A stretch of DNA of 36,504 nucleotides from assembly GCA_900549065.1 (NCBI GenBank), contig URNC01000005.1, positions 1 to 36,504 of the forward strand, read 5' to 3'. The stretch comes from an uncultured Collinsella sp. Its GTDB lineage: Bacteria > Actinomycetota > Coriobacteriia > Coriobacteriales > Coriobacteriaceae. The translations under genes were made by a program, and so were the position numbers. Below the pieces are notes generated by a model, which searched no databases, was not told the DNA's origin, and was given only the letters and a program-made list of their open reading frames with translations. Shown piece after piece: positions 25,012 through 33,641 of this stretch. Position 1 is the stretch's first letter. Every line of letters begins with the position of its first letter.

Positions 25012-26031
25012 TTAGGCGGCTGCGGCGGCCTTGTCGGTCGTTGCCTTGCTATCGCCGTTGCCCTGGCCCTCAAAATGCTTGTAGCACCAGCTGGTGACCA
25101 GCGGGGTCAAAATAGCCGTAACGATTGCGCAGGCAGCAACCTGTGCCGTAGCCGTCGCGAGCACCGCACCGCCGTACATGGCCCCGTTGACGCTTGCCAT
25201 GGCAGCAGGCGTGGCCACATTGGCTCCGGCGCAGCTCGAAATGGCCGCACCTGCGACACCCGTACCACCCGTGAGCTTATCGACCGCGATGACGGGAATT
25301 GCAAAGATCACCGAGCAGATCACGCCGAGCAGGATGCCGGGAAGACCGCCGTTGATAAGCTGGCCAAAAGTCATGGTCGAGCCCATGGCAAAGAAGACGA
25401 GCACGATGATGGCGGAAAGTGCCGGTGCCATCATCTTCTTAAAGCTGGGGAACAGGTTACCCAGAATAATGCCGACGACGATCGGCAGAATGGCGCCCAC
25501 GAGCGACCAGCCGATCGGGGCCTGGCCGGCAGCGCCGAGCACGATCATCGTGACCGGAGGGCCGACAACCAGCGTGGTGATGGCGACAGCGCCACGCTCA
25601 GCCTCGTTGCCCATGGTACCCATCAGCCCAGCGTACATAGCGTTGTTGGCGCCGGTGCAAGCCGCCAGCATCACCATGGCAGAGATGCCAAACAAGTTGT
25701 CGTTGAACACATAAAGGATGAGCAGCGACATGGCAACGACCACGATCTGCTTGACGGCGATGATGATGGCGCCGCGGGCAGCGGCGGCAGGAGCGCTCTT
25801 AAACGAAATCGTCGTACCGACGATGAGCAAAAAAGCGCCCACGAGCGGGCCAGCGCCCTGCTGGGTCATGCCAAGCGTAAAGCTGCCGAGCGTTTTGAAC
25901 AGGTCGGGGAATAGCGTGTTGAGCAGACAGCCCAACAGAAGCGGCACCAAGATATTGGCGCCCGGGATGGAGGACATCTTAAAGAACGGCTCCTTTGCCG
26001 CCGGCGCCTCCACCGCAGTCGATTCACTCAT
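25012..26031 (-). CDS. 2-keto-3-deoxygluconate permease (KdgT family)
   Basis: Membrane transporter of 339 aa with about ten hydrophobic segments and no signal peptide. MSSIPGANILVPLLLGCLLN, NTLFPDLFKTLGSFT and the paired repeat CTGANNAMYAGLMGTMGNEA fit KdgT, the symporter for 2-keto-3-deoxygluconate from pectin or hexuronate breakdown. Substrate is inferred from family only. Start ATG 26031 has AAAGGAG 8 bases upstream; the ATG at 26052 adds MHPKEIY, which is the ribosome binding site itself. A GCATGCG/CGCATGC hairpin (26049-26071) lies just upstream. The dehydrogenase at 26140 precedes it on the same strand, with a terminator-like hairpin in between. Confidence 0.85.
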   Translation of the reverse strand: MSESTAVEAPAAKEPFFKMSSIPGANILVPLLLGCLLNTLFPDLFKTLGSFTLGMTQQGAGPLVGAFLLIVGTTISFKSAPAAAARGAIIIAVKQIVVVAMSLLILYVFNDNLFGISAMVMLAACTGANNAMYAGLMGTMGNEAERGAVAITTLVVGPPVTMIVLGAAGQAPIGWSLVGAILPIVVGIILGNLFPSFKKMMAPALSAIIVLVFFAMGSTMTFGQLINGGLPGILLGVICSVIFAIPVIAVDKLTGGTGVAGAAISSCAGANVATPAAMASVNGAMYGGAVLATATAQVAACAIVTAILTPLVTSWCYKHFEGQGNGDSKATTDKAAAAA

Positions 26032-26080
26032 ATATATCTCCTTTGGATGCATGCGAATCGTAGCCGCATGCGCCTATATC

Positions 26081-26120
26081 AGAAAGAAGGCGACGGTCCC
26101 GAGTCGCAGGAGCCGTCGCC
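26081..26120 (-). terminator. Terminator between the dehydrogenase and permease genes
   Basis: GGCGACGG (26089-26096) pairs with CCGTCGCC (26113-26120), and on the minus strand is followed by TTCTTTCT. It starts 20 bases after the dehydrogenase stop. It may be partial, because the permease follows in the same direction. Confidence 0.65.
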
Positions 26121-26139
26121 GAATAATCGTCGCGGAGTA

Positions 26140-26889
26140 TTACCCGTCCAGAACGATGCCACCGTCGCAGTCACCGATCTCGCCGTTCACGAAGCTGGCG
26201 AGGTCGGAAGCGAAGAACAGCACCATCTGCGCAGGCTCGCTGGCCTGGGCGGCGCGGCCCAGAGGAATACCGTTGATGATGCGCTGAGAGTTCTCGTCAG
26301 AGAGGATCGAGGTCATATCGGTAAGCGTGAGCGACGGGCATACAGCGTTGCAGCGAACGCCAAACTTGCCGCCTTCCTTGGCGACTGCCTTGGTTAGACC
26401 GTTAACACCGGCCTTGGAGCTCGCGTAAGCCGCGGTGCCGAGCAGGCCGCCGCCGATCTTGCCAGCAACAGAGCTCACGTTGACGATAGTGCCGGCATGG
26501 GCCGCCTTAAAGTGCGGGTACACGGCGTTCATCATGGTAAAGGTGCCGTTGAGGTTGATGTCGATGGTACGGCGCCACTCGGTGTCATCGATCTCGTCGA
26601 ACTTCTTGGTGCTGATGACGCCAGCGCAGTTAATCAGGATGTTGGTCTGCGGCAGATCGGTGAAAATCTGCTCGACGGTCTCGCGCGCCTTGGGTGCATC
26701 GGCGACATCGAGCTGATAGAACTTGTTGCCCTCGCCAAGCTCGGCCACAGCGGCCTCGCCCTTAGCAGCGTTCCTTGCGATGAGCGCGACGTGTCCGCCG
26801 CCCGCAACGATACCCTTGGCAATCTCGAGGCCAATGCCCTGAGTGCCACCGGTAACGATCGCGGTCTTGCCCGTGAAGTCAAATGCCAT
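26140..26889 (-). CDS. Short-chain dehydrogenase/reductase
   Basis: NAD(P)-dependent oxidoreductase of the classical SDR type, 249 aa. Cofactor loop TGGTQGIG (13-20), NCAG (87-90), and the catalytic set Ser140 (NVSSVAG), Tyr155 and Lys159 (YASSKAG) are all present. The C-terminus IGDCDGGIVLDG is typical. Next to a KdgT-like permease, a role in hexuronate or ketodeoxygluconate metabolism (KduD type) is plausible, but a 3-oxoacyl-ACP reductase or gluconate 5-dehydrogenase cannot be excluded. Start ATG 26889, preceded by GGGGGATGGAG. The upstream extension to 27006 lacks family similarity. Confidence 0.88.
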   Translation of the reverse strand: MAFDFTGKTAIVTGGTQGIGLEIAKGIVAGGGHVALIARNAAKGEAAVAELGEGNKFYQLDVADAPKARETVEQIFTDLPQTNILINCAGVISTKKFDEIDDTEWRRTIDINLNGTFTMMNAVYPHFKAAHAGTIVNVSSVAGKIGGGLLGTAAYASSKAGVNGLTKAVAKEGGKFGVRCNAVCPSLTLTDMTSILSDENSQRIINGIPLGRAAQASEPAQMVLFFASDLASFVNGEIGDCDGGIVLDG

Positions 26890-27095
26890 GACTCCATCCC
26901 CCTTTATGTAAGGTGTCTCCTTGCGGGAAGTTGGAGCATCGCACGTGGCGATTATATGAGTCCCAGTCGTCATGGTGGTGACAACCCCTCGCCTAACCGC
27001 GTGCATGATAGTTCTTTAAAACGCTTCAGCAATTGAATGATTTTAAGTCTTTATGCGCTCTTTATATTGCCCACTGTATGAGGCCCGCGTATGGG

Positions 27096-27153
27096 GGTAT
27101 CATCTTTCACCGAAAATAGTTTCTAGTGTTAGGGGTTTTCGGTGGAAGATACC
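27096..27153. promoter_or_regulatory. Inverted repeat over the marR start, likely operator
   Basis: 27096-27116 and 27136-27153 form an imperfect inverted repeat: GGTATC...CACCGAAAA on the left and TTTTCGGTGGAAGATACC on the right. The right arm overlaps the GTG start of the marR gene. Binding by the MarR product would repress the marR-ABC operon. Confidence 0.6.
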
Positions 27154-27591
27154 GATTTCCATGAGCTTGGGAGTCAGCTCCTTACCGAGTTTGGCGGCAT
27201 TCACCAGCGCGTTTCGCGCTTTGTGGACAAAGCTCTCAGCGGCGAGATGGCTGTCATGCGCGCCCTTATGCTCGCTGGCGGTTCGCTCACGCCGAGCGAA
27301 CTCGCCGATCGCGCCTGGGTCTCGAACGCCCGCATCGCCAATATCCTACGCGCTCTCGAAGCCAAGGGTTGGGTTGAGCGTGAGCACTCAAAGACCGACC
27401 GTCGTCGCGTACACGTCATAGTGACCGACAAGGGATTCCAGGATCTCGAAATCAAACGCCGGGAATTCGAGGACCGCACCGCGGCTTTCCTCGAGCAGCT
27501 CGGCGAAACAGATACCCAAGAGATGGTGCGCCTTCTTAGACGTGCCAACGAAATTATCGACCGCAATCAAGAAAGGAGAGATGCCGAGTGA
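27142..27591 (+). CDS. MarR-family transcriptional regulator
   Basis: 149-aa winged-helix regulator. The DNA-binding region is GGSLTPSELADRAWVSNARI, then ANILRALEAKGWVEREHSKT, and DRRRVHVIVTDKG is the wing. Helices at both ends would form the dimer interface. The start is GTG 27142 with AGGGG seven bases upstream; the next Met is at residue 36, inside the family fold, so it is rejected. The stop overlaps the next start (GTGA), so it is translationally coupled to the ABC exporter genes and probably represses them in response to a toxic ligand, as in other marR-ABC operons. Confidence 0.92.
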   Translation: MEDTDFHELGSQLLTEFGGIHQRVSRFVDKALSGEMAVMRALMLAGGSLTPSELADRAWVSNARIANILRALEAKGWVEREHSKTDRRRVHVIVTDKGFQDLEIKRREFEDRTAAFLEQLGETDTQEMVRLLRRANEIIDRNQERRDAE

Positions 27592-29954
27592 GGATTCTCA
27601 AGCTCTTTAAAAAGCATATCCTGGCACTGTTCACAGCTATCGTACTCATCGTAATCAGCTGCAACGCCGACCTGGCACTGCCTACCTATATGAGCGATAT
27701 CGTCGACGTGGGCGTGCAGCAAGGCGGTATCGCCTCGCCCGTACCCGACACCATCCGCGCCGAATCGCTCGACGACCTCGAACTCTTTATGAGCGCCAAG
27801 GACGCCAAGGCTGTGGAGGCCGTGTTTAGCAAGGCTGACAAAAACGGCATTCGAACGTACAAGGGCACCGAGGAGGAGCGCGCCGACGGCGGCAAGATTG
27901 CCGACATCATGAGCCTGCCTGAGACCGTCGTCCTTTCGTTCAAACAGGGCATCGATGCCGACTCCATGGGCGACATGATGGGCACGTCCGGTGAGAAAGA
28001 CAACAGCGGCGCTCAGGCCATGCCCACCCCCGAGCAGATGGCGGCAATGACGCCCGAGCAGCTCGCCGAGATGCAGCAGAAGGCCGCAGCGGCGCAGAGC
28101 ATGCAAAAGCAGATCGACGCCGACGGCGGCAAGATCACCATGAAGAGCCTGCGCCTAGGCGTTGAAGGCGGTCTTATCGATCAGGGCAAGCTCGTCGAGG
28201 GCGCCAACGATATGGCGGACAAAATGGGTTCCATGTCGGGCTCCATCGTGACCCAACGCGCCGTGAGCTATGTACAGGACGAGTACAAGGCACAGGGCAT
28301 CGACCCCGCCGATGTGCAGAACGCCTACCTGAGCCGCATGGCGACCACTATGTTTGGGCTGTGCCTGGTGTCGCTCGTCGCCACCATCCTGACCGGTGCC
28401 GTGGCTTCGCGCACCGCCTGCTCCATCGCCCGCGACCTGCGTCGCGAGACCTTCAACAAGGTTATGCACTTCTCGCCGGCCGAAGTGGGCAAGTTTAGCC
28501 AGGCCTCGCTCATTACCCGCTGCACCAACGACATTCAGCAGATCCAGATGGCCGCAACCCTGTTTATCCGCATGTGCCTGATGGCCCCCGTCATGGGCAT
28601 CGTCGCCGTCATGCGCGTCCTGGCCAACCACACCGGCCTGGAGTGGACCATCGCCGTGGCCATCATCGCCGTCTCGGCCGTCGTCGGCGTGCTTATGGGC
28701 CTCACCATGCCCAAGTTCAAAAAGATGCAGAGCTTTGTGGACCGCGTGAACCTTACCGCCCGCGAGCTGCTCGACGGCCTTATGCCCATCCGCTCATTCA
28801 AGCGCGAGGAGCATGAGCTCGAGCGTTTTGACAAGGCTTCGCTCGACCTGATGACCACGCAGCTCTACACCAACCGCGCTATGAGCTTTATGATGCCACT
28901 CATGATGCTCGTCATGAACTGCATCACCGTGCTCATCGTGTGGTTTGGCGCGCAGGGCGTGTCCGACGGCGTGATGCAGGTCGGCAACATGATGGCGTTT
29001 ATCTCCTACACCATGCAGATCGTCATGGCGTTTATGATCCTCACCATGGTGTCGGTCATCCTGCCCCGCGCCGAGGTCGCAGCCGAGCGCGTGGAAGAGG
29101 TCATCACCTGCCCCACGAGCATCAACGACCCTGTCTCGCCCAAACTGCCCGCGGCCAGCGCGCCGCGCGGTGAGCTCACCTTCCGCGACGTGAGCTTCCA
29201 GTATCCCGATGCCCGCGCCGATGTCATCAGCGGCGTGAACTTCACCACGCATGCCGGTCAGATGCTCGGCATCATTGGCTCCACGGGCTCGGGCAAGTCC
29301 ACGCTCGTGCAGCTGATTCCACGCTTGTACGACGTCACGGGCGGCAGCATTTCGCTCGACGGCATCGACGTACGCGACATGACCCTTTCCGAGCTGCGCC
29401 GCCGCATCGGTTATATTCCGCAGCAGGGTCGTCTGTTCTCGGGCACCGTTGAGAGCAACCTCAAGTTTGCGGGCGACATGGTAAGCGATGATGACATGCG
29501 CCAAGCCGCGCGCATCTCACAGGCCGAGGACTTTATCGCCGAGCGCGAGGGCGGCTACGACTCCCCCATCAGCCAGGGCGGCTCCAATGTTTCGGGTGGT
29601 CAGCGCCAGCGCCTGGCCATCGCCCGCGCCCTGGCCAAAAAGCCCGAGGTCGTGGTTTTCGATGATTCGTTTAGCGCCCTCGACTACAAGACCGACGCTC
29701 GCTTGCGCGAAGAGCTTGCCAAAAACGTTACCGACGCCGCGCTCGTGGTCGTGGCCCAGCGCATCGCAACCATCATGCACGCCGACCAGATCATCGTGCT
29801 CGACGACGGCCACGTGGTGGGCACCGGTACGCACGAGGAGCTGCTGCGCAGCTGCCCGGCGTACCTGGAGATCGCACAGTCGCAGCTTTCCGCCGAGGAG
29901 TTGGGGCTTACCCAAGAAGAAATTGCAGCCGTCATGGAAGGAGGCGAGCGCTAA
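27588..29954 (+). CDS. ABC exporter half-transporter A (degenerate ATP site, large external insertion)
   Basis: 788 aa: membrane domain then ATPase domain, forming a heterodimer with the next gene. Walker A GSTGSGKST (564-572), signature VSGGQRQR (668-675). The Walker B ends VVVFDDS: the catalytic Glu is Asp693. The switch His is replaced by Gln724 (VAQRIATI). So its own ATP site is degenerate, while its signature completes the active site of its partner. Between the first and second membrane segments (about 48-245) lies an insertion of nearly 200 residues, rich in Met, Gln, Ala and Asp (TPEQMAAMTPEQLAEMQQKA). Most exporters have only a short loop there. Start GTG 27588 overlaps the marR stop, and its stop overlaps the next start (TAATG). 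Substrate unknown; multidrug or peptide export is likely. Confidence 0.93.
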   Translation: MRILKLFKKHILALFTAIVLIVISCNADLALPTYMSDIVDVGVQQGGIASPVPDTIRAESLDDLELFMSAKDAKAVEAVFSKADKNGIRTYKGTEEERADGGKIADIMSLPETVVLSFKQGIDADSMGDMMGTSGEKDNSGAQAMPTPEQMAAMTPEQLAEMQQKAAAAQSMQKQIDADGGKITMKSLRLGVEGGLIDQGKLVEGANDMADKMGSMSGSIVTQRAVSYVQDEYKAQGIDPADVQNAYLSRMATTMFGLCLVSLVATILTGAVASRTACSIARDLRRETFNKVMHFSPAEVGKFSQASLITRCTNDIQQIQMAATLFIRMCLMAPVMGIVAVMRVLANHTGLEWTIAVAIIAVSAVVGVLMGLTMPKFKKMQSFVDRVNLTARELLDGLMPIRSFKREEHELERFDKASLDLMTTQLYTNRAMSFMMPLMMLVMNCITVLIVWFGAQGVSDGVMQVGNMMAFISYTMQIVMAFMILTMVSVILPRAEVAAERVEEVITCPTSINDPVSPKLPAASAPRGELTFRDVSFQYPDARADVISGVNFTTHAGQMLGIIGSTGSGKSTLVQLIPRLYDVTGGSISLDGIDVRDMTLSELRRRIGYIPQQGRLFSGTVESNLKFAGDMVSDDDMRQAARISQAEDFIAEREGGYDSPISQGGSNVSGGQRQRLAIARALAKKPEVVVFDDSFSALDYKTDARLREELAKNVTDAALVVVAQRIATIMHADQIIVLDDGHVVGTGTHEELLRSCPAYLEIAQSQLSAEELGLTQEEIAAVMEGGER

Positions 29955-31810
29955 TGGCAGACGAGACCAAGACTCAGATTCCCAAGCCCACCCGCCAGCG
30001 TGGTCCCATGGGCCGCATGGGCGGCATGCGTCGCGGCGAAAAGGCCAAGGACTTTAAGGGCACCATGAGGCAGCTGCTCGGCTATATCGGCCAACACAAG
30101 ATTGCCGTGTTTGCCGCCGTCGCCTTTGCCGTGTGCTCGGTCATCTTTAACATTGTGGGGCCCAAGGTGCTCGGCCAGGTTACCACCAAACTGTTCGAGG
30201 GCTTGGTTGCCAAGGTCAACGGCGCCGGCGACGTTGACTTTGACTGGATCGCCAAGACGCTCGGCTTTTTGCTCTGCCTGTATCTGGCGAGCTCTGTCTG
30301 CAGCCTGGTCCAGGGCTGGCTCATGACCGGCGTCACGCAAAAGATTTGCTACCGCATGCGCAAGGAGATCGCCGCCAAGATTGCCGTCGTGCCGATGAGC
30401 TACTTCAACGGCCACAGCAAGGGCGACGTGCTCAGCCGCATCACCAACGACGTCGATACGCTGGGTCAGTCGCTCAACCAGAGCGTGACGCAGCTCATCA
30501 CGTCGGTGACGCAGATTATCGGCGTGCTCGTCATGATGCTTTCGATCAGCCTGCCGCTTACCGGCGTCACCGTGCTCACGCTGCCGGCCGCCGCGATTAT
30601 CTTGACCGTAATGATTCACTTCTCGCAGCCGTACTTCCGCGAGCAGCAGCAGGTTCTGGGCGCCGTCAACGGCATTATCGAGGAGGACTTTGCCGGCCAG
30701 AACGTCATTCAGGTGTTCGACCGCGCCGAGGCCTCGATCGAAGAGTTCGACCGTCAAAACGACCGCCTCTTTATTAGTGGCTGGCGCTCGCAGTTCCTGT
30801 CGGGCCTGATGATGCCGCTTATGAGCCTGGTGGGTAACATGGGCTACGTGGGCGTTGTCGTGGTGGGCGCACAGCTCGCACTGACCGGCAACGCCACGCC
30901 CGGCGACATCCAGAGCTTTATCCAGTACGTTCGCAACTTTACGCAGCCGGTGCAGCAGCTGGGCAACGTGAGCAACACGATGCAGTCGATGGCCGCTGCC
31001 ACCGAGCGCGTCTTTGAGTTCCTGGCCGCGCCCGAGGAGGAACAGAAGGCCGACGCGCAGATTCCCGAAAAGCGCCCCGGCCACGTGGAGTTCGACCATG
31101 TCAAGTTTGGCTACACGCCCGACAAGACCATCATCCATGACTTTAGCTGCGAGGCGCAGCCCGGCCAGACCATCGCCATCGTCGGTCCCACCGGCGCCGG
31201 CAAGACCACGCTCATTAAGCTGCTGCAGCGCTTCTACGATGTGGACGGCGGTTCGCTGCGCGTCGAGGGTGTCGACGTGCGCGACTGGGACCGCGCGGCG
31301 CTGCGCGGCGAGTTTGCCATGGTGCTGCAGGACACCTGGCTGTTTAACGGCACCATCCGCGAGAACATCCGTTACGGACGCCCCGATGCGAGCGATGCCG
31401 AGGTCGAGGCCGCCGCGCGCGCTGCACGCTGCGATCACTTTATCCATACGCTTGCCGGTGGCTACGACTTTATGATCAACGAGGAGGGCACCAACCTGTC
31501 GCAGGGTCAGCGCCAGCTCGTGACCATCGCCCGTGCCATTTTGGCCGACCGCCCGGCGCTGATTCTGGACGAGGCGACCTCCAACGTGGATACCCGCACC
31601 GAGGAGCTCATCCAGCGCGCCATGGATGCGCTGATGCAGGGCCGTACCAGCTTTGTCATCGCGCATCGCCTATCCACAATCCGAAACGCCGACGTAATCC
31701 TGGTAATCCGCGACGGCGACATCGTCGAAAAGGGCACGCATGACGAGCTGCTCGCCCAGGGCGGCTTCTACGCCGATCTGTACAATTCGCAGTTCGACGA
31801 AGCGGCGTAG
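29954..31810 (+). CDS. ABC exporter half-transporter B (canonical ATP site)
   Basis: 618 aa, membrane domain with six segments followed by the ATPase. Walker A GPTGAGKTT (411-419), Walker B LILDEATSNVD with catalytic Glu540, and switch His571 (IAHRLSTI) are canonical. The signature is LSQGQRQ (515-521), deviating from LSGGQ. With partner A this gives one normal composite site (B Walker motifs plus A signature) and one degenerate site (A Walker motifs plus B signature), the arrangement known in heterodimeric exporters such as TM287/288, BmrCD and LmrCD. Starts on the A of the upstream stop codon (TAATG). Followed by a strong intrinsic terminator at 31843. Confidence 0.95.
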   Translation: MADETKTQIPKPTRQRGPMGRMGGMRRGEKAKDFKGTMRQLLGYIGQHKIAVFAAVAFAVCSVIFNIVGPKVLGQVTTKLFEGLVAKVNGAGDVDFDWIAKTLGFLLCLYLASSVCSLVQGWLMTGVTQKICYRMRKEIAAKIAVVPMSYFNGHSKGDVLSRITNDVDTLGQSLNQSVTQLITSVTQIIGVLVMMLSISLPLTGVTVLTLPAAAIILTVMIHFSQPYFREQQQVLGAVNGIIEEDFAGQNVIQVFDRAEASIEEFDRQNDRLFISGWRSQFLSGLMMPLMSLVGNMGYVGVVVVGAQLALTGNATPGDIQSFIQYVRNFTQPVQQLGNVSNTMQSMAAATERVFEFLAAPEEEQKADAQIPEKRPGHVEFDHVKFGYTPDKTIIHDFSCEAQPGQTIAIVGPTGAGKTTLIKLLQRFYDVDGGSLRVEGVDVRDWDRAALRGEFAMVLQDTWLFNGTIRENIRYGRPDASDAEVEAAARAARCDHFIHTLAGGYDFMINEEGTNLSQGQRQLVTIARAILADRPALILDEATSNVDTRTEELIQRAMDALMQGRTSFVIAHRLSTIRNADVILVIRDGDIVEKGTHDELLAQGGFYADLYNSQFDEAA

Positions 31811-31842
31811 ATTCGGCCGCAGGAAACGGATGACGCCCGAGA

Positions 31843-31881
31843 ACGGGGGCGCAGGGCAACCTGCGCCCCCGTTTTTGTTTT
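31843..31881 (+). terminator. Strong intrinsic terminator of the marR-ABC operon
   Basis: ACGGGGGCGCAGG (31843-31855) and its perfect complement (31860-31872) enclose GCAA, followed by TTTTGTTTT. It lies 32 bases after the stop of the last ABC gene. Confidence 0.92.
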
Positions 31882-31931
31882 GCGACCCTCGAACCGCCTC
31901 CCCTGGGACCTGATTGACAGCCCCTTCGAGG

Positions 31932-32169
31932 CCCCGTGGGCAAAAAATGGCAAATATGAGTACTGTCACCTTTTTAGTAACAGCCAAAACTGCCCCAAAC
32001 GACGTCTTTGCGGCCTAGATATGCCATCAAATTGATCAAAACGCCCGGCAACATGCTTCTGTGTGCCAACGTTAATGAACATATTTAATGTTGTGTCTAT
32101 TATCTTGTAAGGTCGATATGATACTAAGCTAGCAGCAGTACTCATATTTGCCATTTTTTGTCCACGGGG
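31932..32169. mobile_element. MITE-like element with 34-bp terminal inverted repeats
   Basis: Positions 31932-31965 and 32136-32169 are inverted repeats of each other with a single mismatch; the arms start CCCCGTGG and contain GGCAAATATGAGTACTG. They bound 170 bp of A/T-richer, non-coding DNA, 238 bp in all. No clear target-site duplication was found. It carries no transposase, so it would move in trans. It occupies most of the gap between the ABC operon and the DAHP synthase gene. Confidence 0.6.
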
Positions 32170-32237
32170 TATGCCGCAGGAGACCCAACTTGCTCCAGCG
32201 TGTCGTACGCCGGTCCCCCCCCCTTCCGGCGAGCGCC

Positions 32238-32293
32238 GACATTTCCCCAGATAAAACCGACCAAAATAAACCTGTCCCTTTTCGGCAGGTTTC
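32238..32293 (-). repeat. Dispersed repeat R, copy 1
   Basis: About 51 bases shared with 33762-33820 in opposite orientation, with about six differences. The core on the minus strand is GGGACAGGTTTATTTTGG, followed by a GGTTTTATCTGGG. It lies 88 bases before the DAHP synthase start and can form AAACCTG/CAGGTTT hairpins. Confidence 0.65.
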
Positions 32294-32380
32294 GCTTGCA
32301 CTTTAGCGTGCGACAGCGGATAATGCCGAGCATTCGAGAATTCGCCAATTGTTGCCGTTAATTGATAAAGGAGGCCCCGC

Positions 32381-33412
32381 ATGGCCATGGATTTCAAACG
32401 CAAGCTGCCGATCCCCATGGAGATCCGCGAGGAAATGCCGCTTTCCGCAGAGCTTACCGCCAAAAAGCAGGCATTCGATGCCGAAGTCGCCAAGGTCTTT
32501 ACCGGCGAGGACGCGCGCAAGGTGCTCATCATCGGCCCGTGCTCTGCCGACCGCGAGGATTCGGTGCTTGAGTACATGAACCGACTGGCCAAGACCGCCG
32601 AGGAGGTCAAGGACAAGCTCATCATCATTCCGCGCGTCTACACCAATAAGCCGCGTACCAAGGGCACCGGTTACAAGGGTCTTCTGCACAACCCCAACCC
32701 CGAGGCTCCCGACGACCTGCTCGAGGGCGTCAAGGCAATCCGCCATATGCACCTACGCGTTATTGAGGAGACCGGTTTCTTCACCGCCGACGAGATGCTC
32801 TATCCGTCCAACTACCAGTACCTCGTTGATCTGCTGAGCTATGTTGCCGTGGGTGCGCGCTCGGTCGAGAACCAGGAGCATCGCCTGGTGTCGAGCGGCA
32901 TTTCGGTACCCGTCGGCATGAAGAATCCCACTGCCGGCTCTACCACCGTTATGCTCAACTCCATTTACGCCGCGCAGGCGCACCAGAGCTTCATCTTCCG
33001 CAACTGGGAGGTCGAGTGTGACGGCAACCCGCTCGCGCACGCCGTCATGCGTGGCTACATCGGTCTCGACGGTCGCACCTACCCCAACTACCACTACGAG
33101 CACCTCGAGCGCCTGGCCGAGCGCTATACCGAGCATGCCGGCTACGCCAATCCGGCAGCGGTCATCGACTGCAACCATGACAACTCGGGCAAGCGTCCGC
33201 TGGAGCAGTATCGCATTTGCAAGGAGGTGCTCGACAGCTGCCGCCGCAACGAGTCCATCTCCAAGCTGGTCAAGGGCTTTATGATCGAGTCCTACCTGGA
33301 GGACGGCAACCAGCCGGTCGACGGCGGCGTCTTTGGTAAATCGATCACCGACCCGTGCCTGGGCTGGGAAAAGACCGACTACCTCATCCACGAGATCGCG
33401 GAACGGGTGTAG
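32381..33412 (+). CDS. 3-deoxy-7-phosphoheptulonate synthase (DAHP synthase, class I)
   Basis: Joins phosphoenolpyruvate and erythrose-4-phosphate, the first step of the shikimate pathway. 343 aa, matching the AroF/G/H type in length and motifs: VLIIGPCSADREDSVLEYMN, IPRVYTNKPRTKGTGYKGL and SSGISVPVGMKNPTAGSTTV, then IDCNHDNSGKRPLEQ with metal-binding residues. The N-terminal extension of about 45 residues is where allosteric aromatic amino acid binding occurs in E. coli enzymes; which amino acid acts here cannot be told. Start ATG 32381 has AAAGGAGG seven bases upstream. It stands alone, flanked by two inverted copies of repeat R and followed by a series of hairpins. Confidence 0.93.
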   Translation: MAMDFKRKLPIPMEIREEMPLSAELTAKKQAFDAEVAKVFTGEDARKVLIIGPCSADREDSVLEYMNRLAKTAEEVKDKLIIIPRVYTNKPRTKGTGYKGLLHNPNPEAPDDLLEGVKAIRHMHLRVIEETGFFTADEMLYPSNYQYLVDLLSYVAVGARSVENQEHRLVSSGISVPVGMKNPTAGSTTVMLNSIYAAQAHQSFIFRNWEVECDGNPLAHAVMRGYIGLDGRTYPNYHYEHLERLAERYTEHAGYANPAAVIDCNHDNSGKRPLEQYRICKEVLDSCRRNESISKLVKGFMIESYLEDGNQPVDGGVFGKSITDPCLGWEKTDYLIHEIAERV

Positions 33413-33413
33413 G

Positions 33414-33485
33414 TTACGGCGTTTTACCAAACGCCGTAACGGCTCGACGCTGCGCCTTTGGTTCCGCCGTTCTAACGAACGGCGG
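33414..33485. repeat. Hairpins with repeated CGCTCGACGCTGC linker after DAHP synthase
   Basis: TTACGGCGTTT (33414-33424) pairs with AAACGCCGTAA (33429-33439). CCGCCGTTC (33464-33472) pairs with GAACGGCGG (33477-33485). Each hairpin is followed by a near-identical GGCTCGACGCTGC or CGCTCGACGCTGC (about 33440-33452 and 33488-33500). The first hairpin starts right after the stop codon. Confidence 0.6.
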
Positions 33486-33500
33486 ACCGCTCGACGCTGC

Positions 33501-33600
33501 AAACGCCCCTAAGCGGCAATCTGACGTTCAATCGTCGGTTGCGTACCAAAGTACGCTTCCCTCCTCTTTCACGTCACCTTGCTCGCTTAGGGGCGTTTTC
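33501..33600 (+). terminator. Long hairpin, possible terminator
   Basis: AAACGCCCCTAAGCG (33501-33515) pairs perfectly with 33584-33598, followed by TC. Inside are a GTAC-CAAA-GTAC mini-hairpin and an imperfect stem at about 33516-33542. The T-run is within the arm (GTTTTC), so function as terminator is uncertain. Confidence 0.5.
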
Positions 33601-33641
33601 GCTGACTTATGCTCAACCTACGATAATTCCAAACTGGGTGA

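Noticed and set aside
29951..31666. 571-codon minus-strand frame opposite ABC half-transporter B
   Set aside because: Antisense shadow, His/Gln/Asp-rich without family motifs; the ABC gene has complete motifs and coupling to its neighbour.
31966..32628. 220-codon minus-strand frame across the gap and the DAHP synthase start
   Set aside because: It crosses the MITE-like arm and is antisense to a clear gene; Ser-rich composition without motifs.
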